Assembly: GCA_040394735.1 (NCBI GenBank)
Contig: JBEBRR010000025.1
Location: 1-51,545, forward strand
Direction of reading: 5' to 3'
Source: Leadbetterella byssophila_A
Lineage (GTDB): Bacteria > Bacteroidota > Bacteroidia > Cytophagales > Spirosomataceae
DNA: 51,545 nucleotides
Below the pieces are notes generated by a model that did not search any database, was not told the origin of the DNA, and saw nothing but the letters and a program-made list of their open reading frames with translations. Made by a program: the position numbers and the translations under genes. Shown here in pieces: positions 1 through 8,299 of the stretch; position 1 is the first letter of the stretch, and each line of letters begins with the position of its first letter.

Positions 1-36
1 AACCAAAAAGGCCTGCATTTTTGCAAACCTTTTCAG

Positions 37-111
37 GGGAGCATAGCTCAGCTGGTTCAGAGCATCTGCCTTACAAGCAGAGGGTCAGGGGTTCGAATCC
101 CTTTGCTCCCA
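37..111 (+). tRNA. tRNA-Val (anticodon UAC), copy 1
   Basis: The cloverleaf reads directly. The acceptor arm GGGAGCA pairs with TGCTCCC, the D arm is built on GCTC/GAGC, the anticodon loop CTTACAA presents TAC (valine GUA/GUN codons), and the T arm contains GGTTCGAATCC. The terminal CCA is not fully encoded (ACA follows the acceptor), so it must be added after transcription. An identical copy lies 146 bases downstream. Confidence 0.97.
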
Positions 112-182
112 CAGACAAAACATCCTCAGGGATATTTTGCACAGAACATTCCACACCGGACACGTTTCAAAAAATAACAAAA

Positions 183-257
183 GGGAGCATAGCTCAGCTG
201 GTTCAGAGCATCTGCCTTACAAGCAGAGGGTCAGGGGTTCGAATCCCTTTGCTCCCA
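183..257 (+). tRNA. tRNA-Val (anticodon UAC), copy 2
   Basis: This is base-for-base identical to the copy at 37-111 over the whole 75 nt, with the same CTTACAA anticodon loop. The 71-base spacer shows no structure of its own and no promoter, so the pair is probably one transcript processed into two tRNAs. A terminator hairpin follows within about 11 bases. Confidence 0.97.
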
Positions 258-267
258 CAATTAAAAG

Positions 268-299
268 CCCAAAAATCATCCTGATTCTTTGGGTTTTTT
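268..299 (+). terminator. Intrinsic terminator of the tRNA-Val pair
   Basis: The stem CCCAAA-AATCA pairs with TGATT-c-TTTGGG around a TCC loop with one bulged C, and is followed at once by six T. It sits directly after the second tRNA and before the next gene, as expected for the end of the tRNA transcript. Confidence 0.85.
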
Positions 300-341
300 A
301 GTTTAAGCACTGAGCTCAGTAAACCTTCGCGCTGGAGTGAC

Positions 342-2285
342 ATGACCTTTCCAAGAAATAATCCTTACCGATATTCGCCCTGGACAACAGTGATCTTACG
401 GATCAGCCTTGTCCTCCTCTTATTTTCACTGTCACGTGTACTTTTTTATATTCAGAACAGGGAAATTTTCGGTACTTTAACCCCGGAAGAATGGTTTTGG
501 GTACTGGCAGGCGGCCTGCGCTTTGATGTAGTCGCTGTTTTGTATATTAACCTGCTGTATATCCTTTTTACCCTGCTGCCTACCGGCCGTCATTCTGCAG
601 CTACACAGGTTTTTGATCTCCTCTTTATCATGACCAATGCCGCTGGTCTTTTATTGAACTGCATTGACTCAGCCTATTATGCTTTTAACCTTAAAAGAAT
701 CACCTGGACCTCCCTCGGTGAGCTGAAAGGGTTTAATAATGCTGCAGAGCTGCTGTCAAGCTTCCTGCTCCGTTACTGGTATGTCTGGGCCATCTGGTTT
801 TTGTTCATCGCCGCCCTAGTACTGATCATCCGGAACGTCCGGTCATCGCGCCGTAAATACAGTACGCATACCTATGTAGACGTATTTGTCCTTACCTTCA
901 TTCTCTGCATGTTCGGTTTCCGCGGGAACCTGCGGTACTCTACCCGCCCGCTGGGCCTTAATGATGCCGGAAAATATGTACGGTCACCTCAGAATGTAGC
1001 TCTAGTATTCAGCACACCTTTCAGTATTTTCCGGACCATTGCAGAAACCAGGCTGGAGAAGTATGCCTATTTCTCTGATGAAAGAGAGCTGGAAGAATAC
1101 TATAATCCCGTTCAACGGGTGGAAGGGGAAGGCGATTTCCGGAAGATGAATGTGGTCATCCTGGTGCTGGAAAGCTTCAGTGAGGAAGCTTCTTCCATCT
1201 CCAATACAGACAGTTCTACCAACCGGTTCATGCCCTTCGTGGATTCTCTCCGGAGAAAATCGTTTTATACCGAGTACAGCTTTGCCAACGGCAAAAAATC
1301 TATCGAAGCACTACCCGCTATCTGGGGGAGCATTCCCAGCTATACGCAGCCTTATGTGCTGTCTAAATATTCGTCCAATAAAATTTACGGACTTCCTCAT
1401 ATCCTGAGAGACAAAGGCTATCATACCTCTTTCTTTCACGGTGCCCCCAATGGTTCCATGGGCTTTCAGTCATTTGCCCACCTGATGGGCATTGATCATT
1501 ATTACGGGAAAGACGAGTTCGGGGATAACTCTCAATTCGACGGCATCTGGGGTATCTGGGACCAGCCTTTCCTGGCCTTTTACAGCAAGACGCTGAAGAC
1601 CTTCCCCCAACCCTTTTTCAGCACCATTTTTACGGTCAGCTCGCATGATCCGTTCAAAGTGCCCAAAGACGCCGAGAACAGGTACCCTTCCGGCCCCCAT
1701 CCTATCTTCAAGGCTTTTTCCTATACCGATGACGGCGTACGCAAGTTTTTTGAAAGCCTCAGAAATGAACCCTGGTTCCGCAATACACTGTTTGTTATTT
1801 CAGCCGACCACACCTCGCCCAAATGCGATCTGCCGGAGTTCAGAAACAGCGTAGGCGTATTCCGCATACCCGTATTTTTCTATGTGCCGGGCATGGACCT
1901 TGCCGGTAAATCGGGAAGGGTGTTCCAGCAGGCCGACATTATGCCGACCGTTCTGCAGATCATGCAGTATGATCAGCCTTTTGTATCTTTCGGGAAAAAC
2001 CTGCTTTCGGGTAAAACCAAAGACTTTGCGGTTAATAAATACGAAAACTATCAGTACATTTACGGCGATTTTCTGCTTAAAATGGACGCCGACAATAAGG
2101 GAGTAGGGCTATATCGTTATAAAACAGACAAACTCCTGGAAAAAAACCTGCTGGACACCGACCGGCCGACCGCTGAGCTCCTGGAAAGGAATTTCAGGGC
2201 CTATATACAGCAGTTTCAGAACCGGATGATCGACGACCGTTTTACAGCAGATGACAGCCATGAGCAAAAAGTTTTGAAGAACTGA
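342..2285 (+). CDS. LtaS-like sulfatase / phosphoglycerol-transferase family membrane enzyme
   Basis: 647 residues. The N-terminal third is membrane-embedded (segments near 17-36, 50-80, 88-110, 143-165 and 180-195). A periplasmic alkaline-phosphatase-superfamily domain follows. Visible metal and catalytic residues are E277 (in VLESFS), S320 in ANGKKSIEALP at the position of the LtaS catalytic Thr, and D489-H490 in SADHTSP. In Firmicutes this fold polymerises lipoteichoic acid; in Bacteroidota the substrate is unknown and could be a phosphoglycerol or phosphoethanolamine transfer to envelope glycans. The Ser nucleophile is a real difference from LtaS. The ATG is preceded by GGAG at a suitable distance. 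era follows 82 nt downstream, separated by a 14-nt tandem repeat. Family is secure; the precise reaction is not. Confidence 0.88.
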   Translation: MTFPRNNPYRYSPWTTVILRISLVLLLFSLSRVLFYIQNREIFGTLTPEEWFWVLAGGLRFDVVAVLYINLLYILFTLLPTGRHSAATQVFDLLFIMTNAAGLLLNCIDSAYYAFNLKRITWTSLGELKGFNNAAELLSSFLLRYWYVWAIWFLFIAALVLIIRNVRSSRRKYSTHTYVDVFVLTFILCMFGFRGNLRYSTRPLGLNDAGKYVRSPQNVALVFSTPFSIFRTIAETRLEKYAYFSDERELEEYYNPVQRVEGEGDFRKMNVVILVLESFSEEASSISNTDSSTNRFMPFVDSLRRKSFYTEYSFANGKKSIEALPAIWGSIPSYTQPYVLSKYSSNKIYGLPHILRDKGYHTSFFHGAPNGSMGFQSFAHLMGIDHYYGKDEFGDNSQFDGIWGIWDQPFLAFYSKTLKTFPQPFFSTIFTVSSHDPFKVPKDAENRYPSGPHPIFKAFSYTDDGVRKFFESLRNEPWFRNTLFVISADHTSPKCDLPEFRNSVGVFRIPVFFYVPGMDLAGKSGRVFQQADIMPTVLQIMQYDQPFVSFGKNLLSGKTKDFAVNKYENYQYIYGDFLLKMDADNKGVGLYRYKTDKLLEKNLLDTDRPTAELLERNFRAYIQQFQNRMIDDRFTADDSHEQKVLKN

Positions 2286-2330
2286 CCGGCATTCAGCGAA
2301 GCGTTTCAGCTGACGGTCCGCTGCCTGCTT

Positions 2331-2358
2331 ACTACTCGAAACTCACTACTCGGAACTC
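2331..2358. repeat. Heptamer tandem repeat, locus 1 (four units)
   Basis: Four adjacent 7-nt units ACTACTC, GAAACTC, ACTACTC, GGAACTC lie in the gap before era; read as 14-mers they are two copies with one mismatch. Similar degenerate 7-nt arrays occur at 6710-6737 and 22504-22531. Confidence 0.75.
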
Positions 2359-2367
2359 TCTAAAAAT

Positions 2368-3255
2368 ATGAAAGAACACAGAGCCGGTTTTATTAGCATT
2401 GTAGGAAAGCCCAATGTGGGAAAATCCACACTGATGAATCAGCTGGTAGGCGAAAAGCTTTCCATCATTACTTCCAAAGCACAGACCACCCGGCACCGGA
2501 TTATGGGGATTGTTAACGGCGAAACCCCTTCTTTTGACTTCCAGCTGGTGTACAGTGATACACCGGGTATCATTAAACCTGTTTATGAGCTTCACAAATC
2601 CATGATGGAGTTTGTGCACGGATCCATAGAAGATGGCGACGTGATCCTGTTTGTGACCGATATCTATGAAAAATATGATGAAGAGGATGTGATAGAACGC
2701 CTCAAAAAAACAGAATGCCCCATACTCCTGGTCATTAACAAAACCGATCTGGCCACTGCAGAAGACATACAGGAAAAAGTTACCCACTGGAAAAGTGTTT
2801 TCCGGCCTGCAGAAATTCTGACCATTTCCGCCCTGAACGGAACGGGAGTAAGCGAGCTTCTCGATAGGATAATAACGTATCTTCCCGTTCATCCGCCCTA
2901 TTTTCCCAAAGATGAACTGACCGATAAGCCTGAGCGTTTCTTTGCGGCGGAAATTGTAAGGGAAAAGATATTCCTTAACTACAAAAAAGAAGTTCCCTAC
3001 AGTTGTGAAGTAGTCATCACCGCTTTTAAGGAGTCGGATGACCTTATAAGGGTTTCCAGTGAAATTTACGTGGAAAGATCTACCCAGCGGGCTATCCTGC
3101 TGGGTCACAAGGGAGAACGTATCAAGAAAGTAGGTATCGAGGCCAGGGAAGAAATGGAAAAGTTTTTCGGGAAAAAGGTTTTCCTGGAACAATACATCAA
3201 GGTGGAGCCCGACTGGCGCCAGAAAAAAGCCAAATTACAGGGTTTCGGCTATTGA
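2368..3255 (+). CDS. era: GTPase Era
   Basis: 295 residues, the usual Era length. GTPase motifs appear in order: G1 GKPNVGKST (13-21), G2 within the TTRHRI stretch, G3 DTPG, G4 NKTD and G5 SALNG. A C-terminal KH RNA-binding domain follows, with the GHKGERIKKVG loop. Era binds the 3' end of 16S rRNA and is needed for small-subunit maturation and cell-cycle progression. The start ATG has no clear Shine-Dalgarno sequence, which is normal here. A cupin gene follows almost directly (TTG codon overlapping the stop, ATG 26 nt beyond), suggesting co-transcription. Confidence 0.98.
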   Translation: MKEHRAGFISIVGKPNVGKSTLMNQLVGEKLSIITSKAQTTRHRIMGIVNGETPSFDFQLVYSDTPGIIKPVYELHKSMMEFVHGSIEDGDVILFVTDIYEKYDEEDVIERLKKTECPILLVINKTDLATAEDIQEKVTHWKSVFRPAEILTISALNGTGVSELLDRIITYLPVHPPYFPKDELTDKPERFFAAEIVREKIFLNYKKEVPYSCEVVITAFKESDDLIRVSSEIYVERSTQRAILLGHKGERIKKVGIEAREEMEKFFGKKVFLEQYIKVEPDWRQKKAKLQGFGY

Positions 3256-3281
3256 TCTCACCGTATGAAAAAATTACAGAT

Positions 3282-3791
3282 ATGAATATACTCTTAGGAA
3301 GTACCAAAGAAGAAGTTTTCAGCGAAGTGGAATCTTTTCTGGAAAAGGAACAATTGCGTATTGTAAACAAGGATATGTCGCGCCCGTGGGGAGGCTTTTT
3401 TGTCCTGGACGAAAGCCAGGCCCCTGAGTTTGTAAGCAAATTCTTTTCCCACCTGACCATGGATGATTTTTCGGGCTTTGAAAAACTGAGCCCGAAGATC
3501 CTGATTGTGGCACCGGATAAAAGGCTTTCGTGGCAATATCACCATCGCAGGGCTGAGATCTGGAAGCTCATTCACGGCGTGGCAGGTGTGGTGATCTCAC
3601 CTACCGACGAGGAAACACCGGCCATTCCGCTGAGTGTAGGGCAGGTCATTAATCTTAAATGTGGTGAGAGACACCGTCTTCTGGGTACCAACGGGTGGGG
3701 AATCGTAGCTGAAATCTGGCAGCATACCGATAAAAACAATCCTTCGGACGAAAACGATATCGTGCGGGTGCAGGATGACTTCGGGCGGTAA
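3282..3791 (+). CDS. Cupin of the mannose-6-phosphate isomerase type II C-terminal kind
   Basis: 169 residues from the ATG at 3282; a TTG at 3252 overlapping the era stop would add ten residues, but ATG is preferred. The C-terminal half has a cupin pattern: the WQYHHRRAEIWKLIHG metal-binding motif 1, then GQVINLKCGERHRL as motif 2. This resembles the cupin part of type II phosphomannose isomerase / GDP-mannose pyrophosphorylase, without the nucleotidyltransferase domain. Such proteins are often labelled phosphoheptose or mannose-6-phosphate isomerase; whether this one isomerises a sugar phosphate is not shown by the sequence. It follows era closely on the same strand. Confidence 0.75.
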   Translation: MNILLGSTKEEVFSEVESFLEKEQLRIVNKDMSRPWGGFFVLDESQAPEFVSKFFSHLTMDDFSGFEKLSPKILIVAPDKRLSWQYHHRRAEIWKLIHGVAGVVISPTDEETPAIPLSVGQVINLKCGERHRLLGTNGWGIVAEIWQHTDKNNPSDENDIVRVQDDFGR

Positions 3792-3798
3792 TTACTTA

Positions 3799-3886
3799 CC
3801 CGGGAGCCCCTCAGCGCATCTCGGCTACGCCAAATGTGACAGGCGCAACCGCCCTGTGTCAGTTGGAACGTAGCCGAGAACCCGGG
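3799..3886. terminator. Long imperfect palindrome between convergent genes (probable bidirectional terminator)
   Basis: Nested arms: outer CCCGGG at both ends, then TCTCGGCTACG (3819-3829) with CGTAGCCGAGA (3869-3879), CCAA with TTGG, and a GC-rich tip GGCG-caac-CGCC. It lies between the convergent cupin (+) and permease (-) genes. There is no T-run on either side, so it may be a dispersed palindromic element serving as a terminator. Its core (reverse strand CCAACTGACACAGG) resembles the core of the hairpin at 38482. Confidence 0.65.
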
Positions 3887-3899
3887 CCTGCAAATTTCC

Positions 3900-5576
3900 T
3901 CATTTCTTCCGCAGCTTACTATTTTTAAATCCGTAAGTAAAATAGATCACCATACCAATGATCAGCCAGATCAGGAACATGGTCCAGTTACTGGTGCCAA
4001 GCTCAGCCATCAGGTAAAGATTAACCAGGATACCAATCACCGGCAATAAGGAAAAATTATAGCGGAAGGCCAGCACACCCAGCACCGCCCAGGTCAGCCA
4101 GAAGATTCCGTACAGCGGGTGCTGCATAAAATTCAGGTATTCCGGGCCTATCTTGGAGTACACTACCCAAACCGCTACAGCGAGTAAAGGAATAATCAGG
4201 TATTTTCCGTTGATATAAGGCACCCGGAACTTGGCCCGTTTGCTAAGGCCGGTATGATCCATATACAATATACCTCCACATACCAGGATAAAGGCAAACA
4301 GGGTACCTACTGCCGTAAGGTCGATGACAAACTCCATATTCAGGAACATGGCCGGAACTGCCACCAGAACGCCCGTAACGAGCGTGGAAAACCAGGGCGT
4401 CTTATACCTGGTATGAATATCACCGAATATTTTGGGCAGGAGGCCGTCACGACTCATCACCATCCATATCCGGGGCTGGGCCACCTGGAAGGCCAGCAAG
4501 GCACTGCTGATAGCGATGACCGCACTGACAGAGATCACTCCGGCCATCCATTTGATCCCGATCTTCTCAAAAACAAAGGCCAGCGGATCGTTTACCCCTA
4601 ATTCCTTGTAATTCACCATCCCGGTTAGAACCAGGGTAATCAGTACATACAGCACGGTGGTAACAATCAGGGCGTAAATCATAGCCCGGGGAAGATCTCG
4701 TTGCGGATTTTTGGTCTCTTCTGCCGTAGTAGAGATCGCATCAAAGCCGATAAATGAAAAGAATACTGCCGCCACACTTAGCATCACGCCTTTCGTGCCG
4801 TTAGGGGCAAAAGGCGACCAGTTGGCTGTATCCACGTAGAATACCCCCCCGACAATCACCATAAGCACAATACCTATCTTGATATACACCAGGAGATTGG
4901 ATACATTCCTTGACTCCTTTATCCCGATGTAGATCAACCAGGTGATCAATACGGTAATAATAGCGGCCGGGAGGTTCATCAATACCTTGAAGCCACCGAG
5001 CACGGGGGCACTTTCATACACTTTCGCCAGTTGAATAGAATGGCCGGGCAGCTCTGACAAGGTTCCGGCTGCCGTAGCCTGAAGCACTTCATGATAGGCT
5101 TTAGAAGCTGTAAAGGAATCAATAGCCAGCCATCTGGGCCAGTGTATCCGGAAAACATTTTCCAGCATGGTTACAAAATATTCTGACCAGGAAATAGCTA
5201 CCACGATATTGGAAACGGCATATTCCAGCACCAGTGCCCACCCGATGATCCAGGCAAAAAGCTCCCCGAAAGCCACATACGCATAGGTATAGGCGCTTCC
5301 GCTCACCGGAACGGTAGAGGCAAACTGGGCATAGCTCAAAGCGGTAAATACACAGGCTACAGCTACAAATATAAAAAGAAGGGATACCGCCGGGCCGCCT
5401 GCAAAAGTGGCTTTCCCGATGGTGCTGAATATCCCGGCGCCTACTATGGCAGCGAGGCCAAAGAAGGTCAGATCTTTTACAGACAGAACCCGCTCCAGAC
5501 GGGGGCCGTGCCCTTCATCCGATGCGTCTTTTACCGCCTGATCAATGTTTTTTCTCTGAAATAAACCGTTTGCCAT
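3900..5576 (-). CDS. APC-superfamily amino acid permease (cationic amino acid transporter type)
   Basis: 558 residues with about twelve to fourteen hydrophobic segments. The N-terminal helix has the APC signature GLAAIVGAGIF near residues 40-50, and the region around ISTTAEETKNPQRDLPRAM is the conserved loop of CAT/APC permeases. It should import amino acids in symport or exchange across the inner membrane; the substrate (cationic or broad) cannot be read from sequence. It is monocistronic and divergent from the lipoprotein hydrolase at 5753. A plausible promoter is at 5611-5643. Confidence 0.9.
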   Translation of the reverse strand: MANGLFQRKNIDQAVKDASDEGHGPRLERVLSVKDLTFFGLAAIVGAGIFSTIGKATFAGGPAVSLLFIFVAVACVFTALSYAQFASTVPVSGSAYTYAYVAFGELFAWIIGWALVLEYAVSNIVVAISWSEYFVTMLENVFRIHWPRWLAIDSFTASKAYHEVLQATAAGTLSELPGHSIQLAKVYESAPVLGGFKVLMNLPAAIITVLITWLIYIGIKESRNVSNLLVYIKIGIVLMVIVGGVFYVDTANWSPFAPNGTKGVMLSVAAVFFSFIGFDAISTTAEETKNPQRDLPRAMIYALIVTTVLYVLITLVLTGMVNYKELGVNDPLAFVFEKIGIKWMAGVISVSAVIAISSALLAFQVAQPRIWMVMSRDGLLPKIFGDIHTRYKTPWFSTLVTGVLVAVPAMFLNMEFVIDLTAVGTLFAFILVCGGILYMDHTGLSKRAKFRVPYINGKYLIIPLLAVAVWVVYSKIGPEYLNFMQHPLYGIFWLTWAVLGVLAFRYNFSLLPVIGILVNLYLMAELGTSNWTMFLIWLIIGMVIYFTYGFKNSKLRKK

Positions 5577-5610
5577 GCAATATTCTTAGGTTTTTGATAA
5601 TAATATCCTG

Positions 5611-5643
5611 TAAAAGTAAGCAACAATCGGGCTTCCTACAAAA
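5611..5643 (-). promoter_or_regulatory. Bacteroidota-type promoter of the APC permease
   Basis: Read on the minus strand: a TTTTG -33 element (5639-5643), a 20-nt spacer and TACTTTTA (5611-5618), seven of eight matches to TAnnTTTG. It lies about 35 nt upstream of the permease start. Confidence 0.45.
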
Positions 5644-5752
5644 GGAAATTGCGGTTGCCTGCGTTAAAGCCAAACTTTAGTTTGAAGACCGGGAACCGGT
5701 AGTTTGTGTGCTTTTGTTTCTTTAAGTAAACCCGGATCAGATAAATTTCTTT

Positions 5753-6592
5753 ATGAAACTCATTAGGCTTGTTCTGCTTCTCCTGATAACAGTATCTACC
5801 AGCGCATGTTTCAAGAAATACATTGTTACGGAGAAGGAAATAAGGAAGCATTACGATACCCTGAGCTTTAAACCTGATTACAGGATACAGAAAGGGGAAA
5901 ATTTCCGGCTTTACACCGCTACATTTGGCGCAGACACCCTGCCGCCGGTACTTTTCATTCATGGGGCGCCCGGGAGATGGGAAGGCTTCACCAAACAGCT
6001 GGATGACACTTCCCTGCACAGCCGGTTTCATCTCCTGGCGCCCGACAGACCCGGTTACGGGTTTTCCTGGTACCGGAGAAAGCACCGGAAAGTAACTATT
6101 GAAAAACAGGCGGAACTGATCGAAAAATTGCTGGAACTTAACCGGTCCGGAAAAAAAGCCATTCTTGTCAGCCGGTCTTACGGCGCCCCGGTAGCGGCGT
6201 ATATGGCTTCCATAAACCCTGAAAAATACTCCCGGCTGATCATGATGGCCCCGGCCATTGATCCGGACAATGAAAAATTCTTCAAATTCTCCAAATACGG
6301 TAAATGGCCGGTTCTGCGCTGGTTTCTGCCCCGGCGCTTTGTGACAGCTTCCTTCGAAAAATACGATCACATTGAAGAACTCCGCAGGATAGAGCCTATC
6401 TGGGAGACCATAAAAATCCCTACCGTGGTGATGTACGGAGGCCGCGACTGGGTGGTAACACCGGAAAATTTTGAGTTTGCCAAAAGGAAAATGGGAGACG
6501 GCAGGCATATGACTTATATTTTTATTCCCGAAGCAGGCCACAGGATCAGCCGAAGCCATTCGGAATTGCTGAAGGAACACATTGTTCAGTAA
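5753..6592 (+). CDS. Alpha/beta hydrolase, probable lipoprotein
   Basis: 279 residues. The N-terminus is a lipoprotein-like signal ending in TSAC (C19), placing the enzyme on a membrane facing the periplasm or outside. The fold markers are the oxyanion strand LFIHGAPG, the nucleophile elbow V-S-R-S-Y-G with S142, D232 in YGGRDWVV and H263 in EAGHRIS, a complete Ser-Asp-His triad. The elbow is SxSxG instead of GxSxG. Substrate unknown; an esterase or lipase role is an inference. A 14-nt palindrome, CAAACT-TT-AGTTTG, lies upstream at 5671-5684 between this gene and the divergent permease. Confidence 0.85.
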   Translation: MKLIRLVLLLLITVSTSACFKKYIVTEKEIRKHYDTLSFKPDYRIQKGENFRLYTATFGADTLPPVLFIHGAPGRWEGFTKQLDDTSLHSRFHLLAPDRPGYGFSWYRRKHRKVTIEKQAELIEKLLELNRSGKKAILVSRSYGAPVAAYMASINPEKYSRLIMMAPAIDPDNEKFFKFSKYGKWPVLRWFLPRRFVTASFEKYDHIEELRRIEPIWETIKIPTVVMYGGRDWVVTPENFEFAKRKMGDGRHMTYIFIPEAGHRISRSHSELLKEHIVQ

Positions 6593-6623
6593 AAACGTCA
6601 AACGGCGCTGCCTTGTTTTTGAA

Positions 6624-6679
6624 CCATATAAGGCATATAAGTTCATATTAGTTTTATGATTCTTTATAAACTTATATGG
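6624..6679. repeat. AT-rich palindromic repeat cluster (CATATAAG units)
   Basis: CCATATAAG (6624-6632) and CATATAAGTT (6634-6643) both pair with AACTTATATGG (6669-6679), so two alternative stems share one right arm. A third degenerate unit, CATATTAG, lies between. The cluster fills the gap between the hydrolase and purH and could act as a weak terminator. Confidence 0.5.
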
Positions 6680-6709
6680 ATTTATGAAAATAAATCGCAG
6701 TCGAGCATG

Positions 6710-6737
6710 TTCACTGTTACTTGTTAGTTGTTCACTG
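6710..6737. repeat. Heptamer tandem repeat, locus 2 (four units)
   Basis: Units TTCACTG, TTACTTG, TTAGTTG and TTCACTG run without gaps. The third unit supplies the TTG that sits at the -33 position of the purH promoter. Confidence 0.75.
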
Positions 6738-6755
6738 AATAATTCCGTATTTTTG
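6728..6755 (+). promoter_or_regulatory. Promoter of purH
   Basis: A TTG (6728-6730), 17-nt spacer and TATTTTTG (6748-6755) give a full match to the Bacteroidota -7 consensus TAnnTTTG. The predicted start is near 6760, leaving a leader of about 20 nt before the purH ATG. Confidence 0.7.
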
Positions 6756-6779
6756 CGGAAAAATTTCAAACGCTAATAC

Positions 6780-8294
6780 ATGTCAAAGAAAATCTCCTCT
6801 GCACTTATCTCCGTTTTTTATAAGGACGGCCTTGATAAAATAGTAAAATTACTTCACGAAAATGATGTAACCCTCTATTCCACAGGCGGCACCCAAACCT
6901 TCATAGAAAACCTGGGAATACCCGTTACCGCAGTGGAAGACCTCACTGCCTACCCCTCTATTTTTGGCGGAAGGGTTAAAACGCTTCATCCTAAAATATT
7001 CGGGGGGATTCTGCACAGAAGAGGCCTGGAAGACGATGTAGCCACAGCAGCACGATACGAGATCCCTCCTATTGATCTGGTTATTGTAGATCTTTACCCC
7101 TTTGAGGAAACCGTAGCATCAGGAGCTTCAGAAGAAGATATTATTGAAAAGATAGATATCGGCGGTATTTCGCTGATCCGGGGAGCGGCCAAGAACTTCG
7201 AAGATGTGCTGATCGTTTCTTCACGTGACCAGTACGAACAGGTTTTCAATATCCTTTCGGAAAAAGGCTGTACCACGGACCTCGAAGACAGGAAACATTT
7301 TGCCAGACTGGCTTTTGCCACCAGCTCTCATTATGACTCGGCTATTCATGCCTGGTTTGCCGGGTTTGATAATGGCGGCAACTTCCGTTCCGGGAAAACC
7401 ATTCCGCTGCGCTACGGGGAAAACCCGCACCAGTCGGCCCGCTTCTACGGTGACCTTGACAAAATGTTTACGCAGCTTCACGGGAAAGAGCTGTCCTATA
7501 ACAACCTCATGGATGTAGATGCCTGCGTTCGCCTGATCGATGAGTTTGAAGACCTTACTTATGTTATTGTTAAACATAATAATGCCTGTGGCGTAGCTAC
7601 GGCCTCCGCCCCTGCCCGGGCTTATCTGAATGCGCTGGCCTGTGACCCCGTTTCTGCCTTTGGTGGCGTGATCATCACCAACGGCAAGGTAGATAAAGCC
7701 ACTGCCGAAGAGCTGCATAACCTGTTTTTTGAGATCCTGATCGCCCCGGAGTTTGAAGAAGAGGCGCTGGAAATCCTTAAAAAGAAAAAAGACAGGAGGC
7801 TGCTGCTGAGAAAGGAAGTAAAAACCTCCCGCTCACAATTCAGAACCCTGTTAAACGGTGTTCTGGAGCAGGACAAAGACCTTTCAACGGAAAAGGCAGC
7901 AGACTTCAGGGTGGTGACCGATAAGGTCCCTACGGAAGAGCAGAACAAAGCCCTTGAGTTTGCGCTCAAAATCTGTAAGCATCTTAAATCAAACAATGTG
8001 GTTTTGGCCAGAGACGGCCAGCTGCTGGCCTCGGGTGTGGGCCAAACCTCGCGGGTAGATGCCTTAAAGCAGGCCATTGAAAAGGCCGCCGAATTCGGAT
8101 TTGACCTGAACGGGGCCGTAATGGCTTCGGAAGCCTTTTTCCCTTTTCCCGATTGTGTGGAAATAGCGGACAAAGCAGGCATAAAAGCCGTAGTTCAGCC
8201 GGGAGGGTCTATTAAAGATCAGCTCTCGATCGACTATTGTAATACGCACGGACTGGCCATGGTGATGACCGGGGTACGGCACTTCCTGCACTAA
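6780..8294 (+). CDS. purH: Bifunctional AICAR formyltransferase / IMP cyclohydrolase
   Basis: 504 residues, near the usual 510-530. The N-terminal IMP cyclohydrolase domain (MGS-like fold) shows YSTGGTQTFIENLG and GGRVKTLHPKIFGG; the C-terminal transformylase carries the catalytic K265-H266 in VKHNNACGVA and the AFFPFPDCVE region. The protein catalyses the last two steps of IMP synthesis in the cytoplasm, from AICAR to FAICAR to IMP. ribD begins 5 nt after the stop, so the two are very likely co-transcribed. In many Bacteroidota purH is next to mreB; here mreB is about 28 kb away. Confidence 0.98.
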   Translation: MSKKISSALISVFYKDGLDKIVKLLHENDVTLYSTGGTQTFIENLGIPVTAVEDLTAYPSIFGGRVKTLHPKIFGGILHRRGLEDDVATAARYEIPPIDLVIVDLYPFEETVASGASEEDIIEKIDIGGISLIRGAAKNFEDVLIVSSRDQYEQVFNILSEKGCTTDLEDRKHFARLAFATSSHYDSAIHAWFAGFDNGGNFRSGKTIPLRYGENPHQSARFYGDLDKMFTQLHGKELSYNNLMDVDACVRLIDEFEDLTYVIVKHNNACGVATASAPARAYLNALACDPVSAFGGVIITNGKVDKATAEELHNLFFEILIAPEFEEEALEILKKKKDRRLLLRKEVKTSRSQFRTLLNGVLEQDKDLSTEKAADFRVVTDKVPTEEQNKALEFALKICKHLKSNNVVLARDGQLLASGVGQTSRVDALKQAIEKAAEFGFDLNGAVMASEAFFPFPDCVEIADKAGIKAVVQPGGSIKDQLSIDYCNTHGLAMVMTGVRHFLH

Positions 8295-8299
8295 AAGCC

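Noticed and set aside
21..284. An open frame of 87 codons covering both tRNA genes
   Set aside because: It is an accident of two identical tRNA sequences in the same frame; the cloverleaves explain the DNA fully.
2332..3192. A 286-codon open frame antisense to era
   Set aside because: era has every GTPase motif; the antisense frame shows none and arises from codon bias.
3252..3281. TTG start of the cupin overlapping the era stop
   Set aside because: An ATG 30 nt downstream gives a full cupin protein and the extra ten residues show no conserved feature that I recognise.
5636..6769. A 377-codon open frame on the minus strand, longer than the hydrolase gene opposite it
   Set aside because: Its translation has no recognisable domain and is rich in His, Phe and Arg as expected of antisense reading, while the plus strand encodes an alpha/beta hydrolase with a complete triad.
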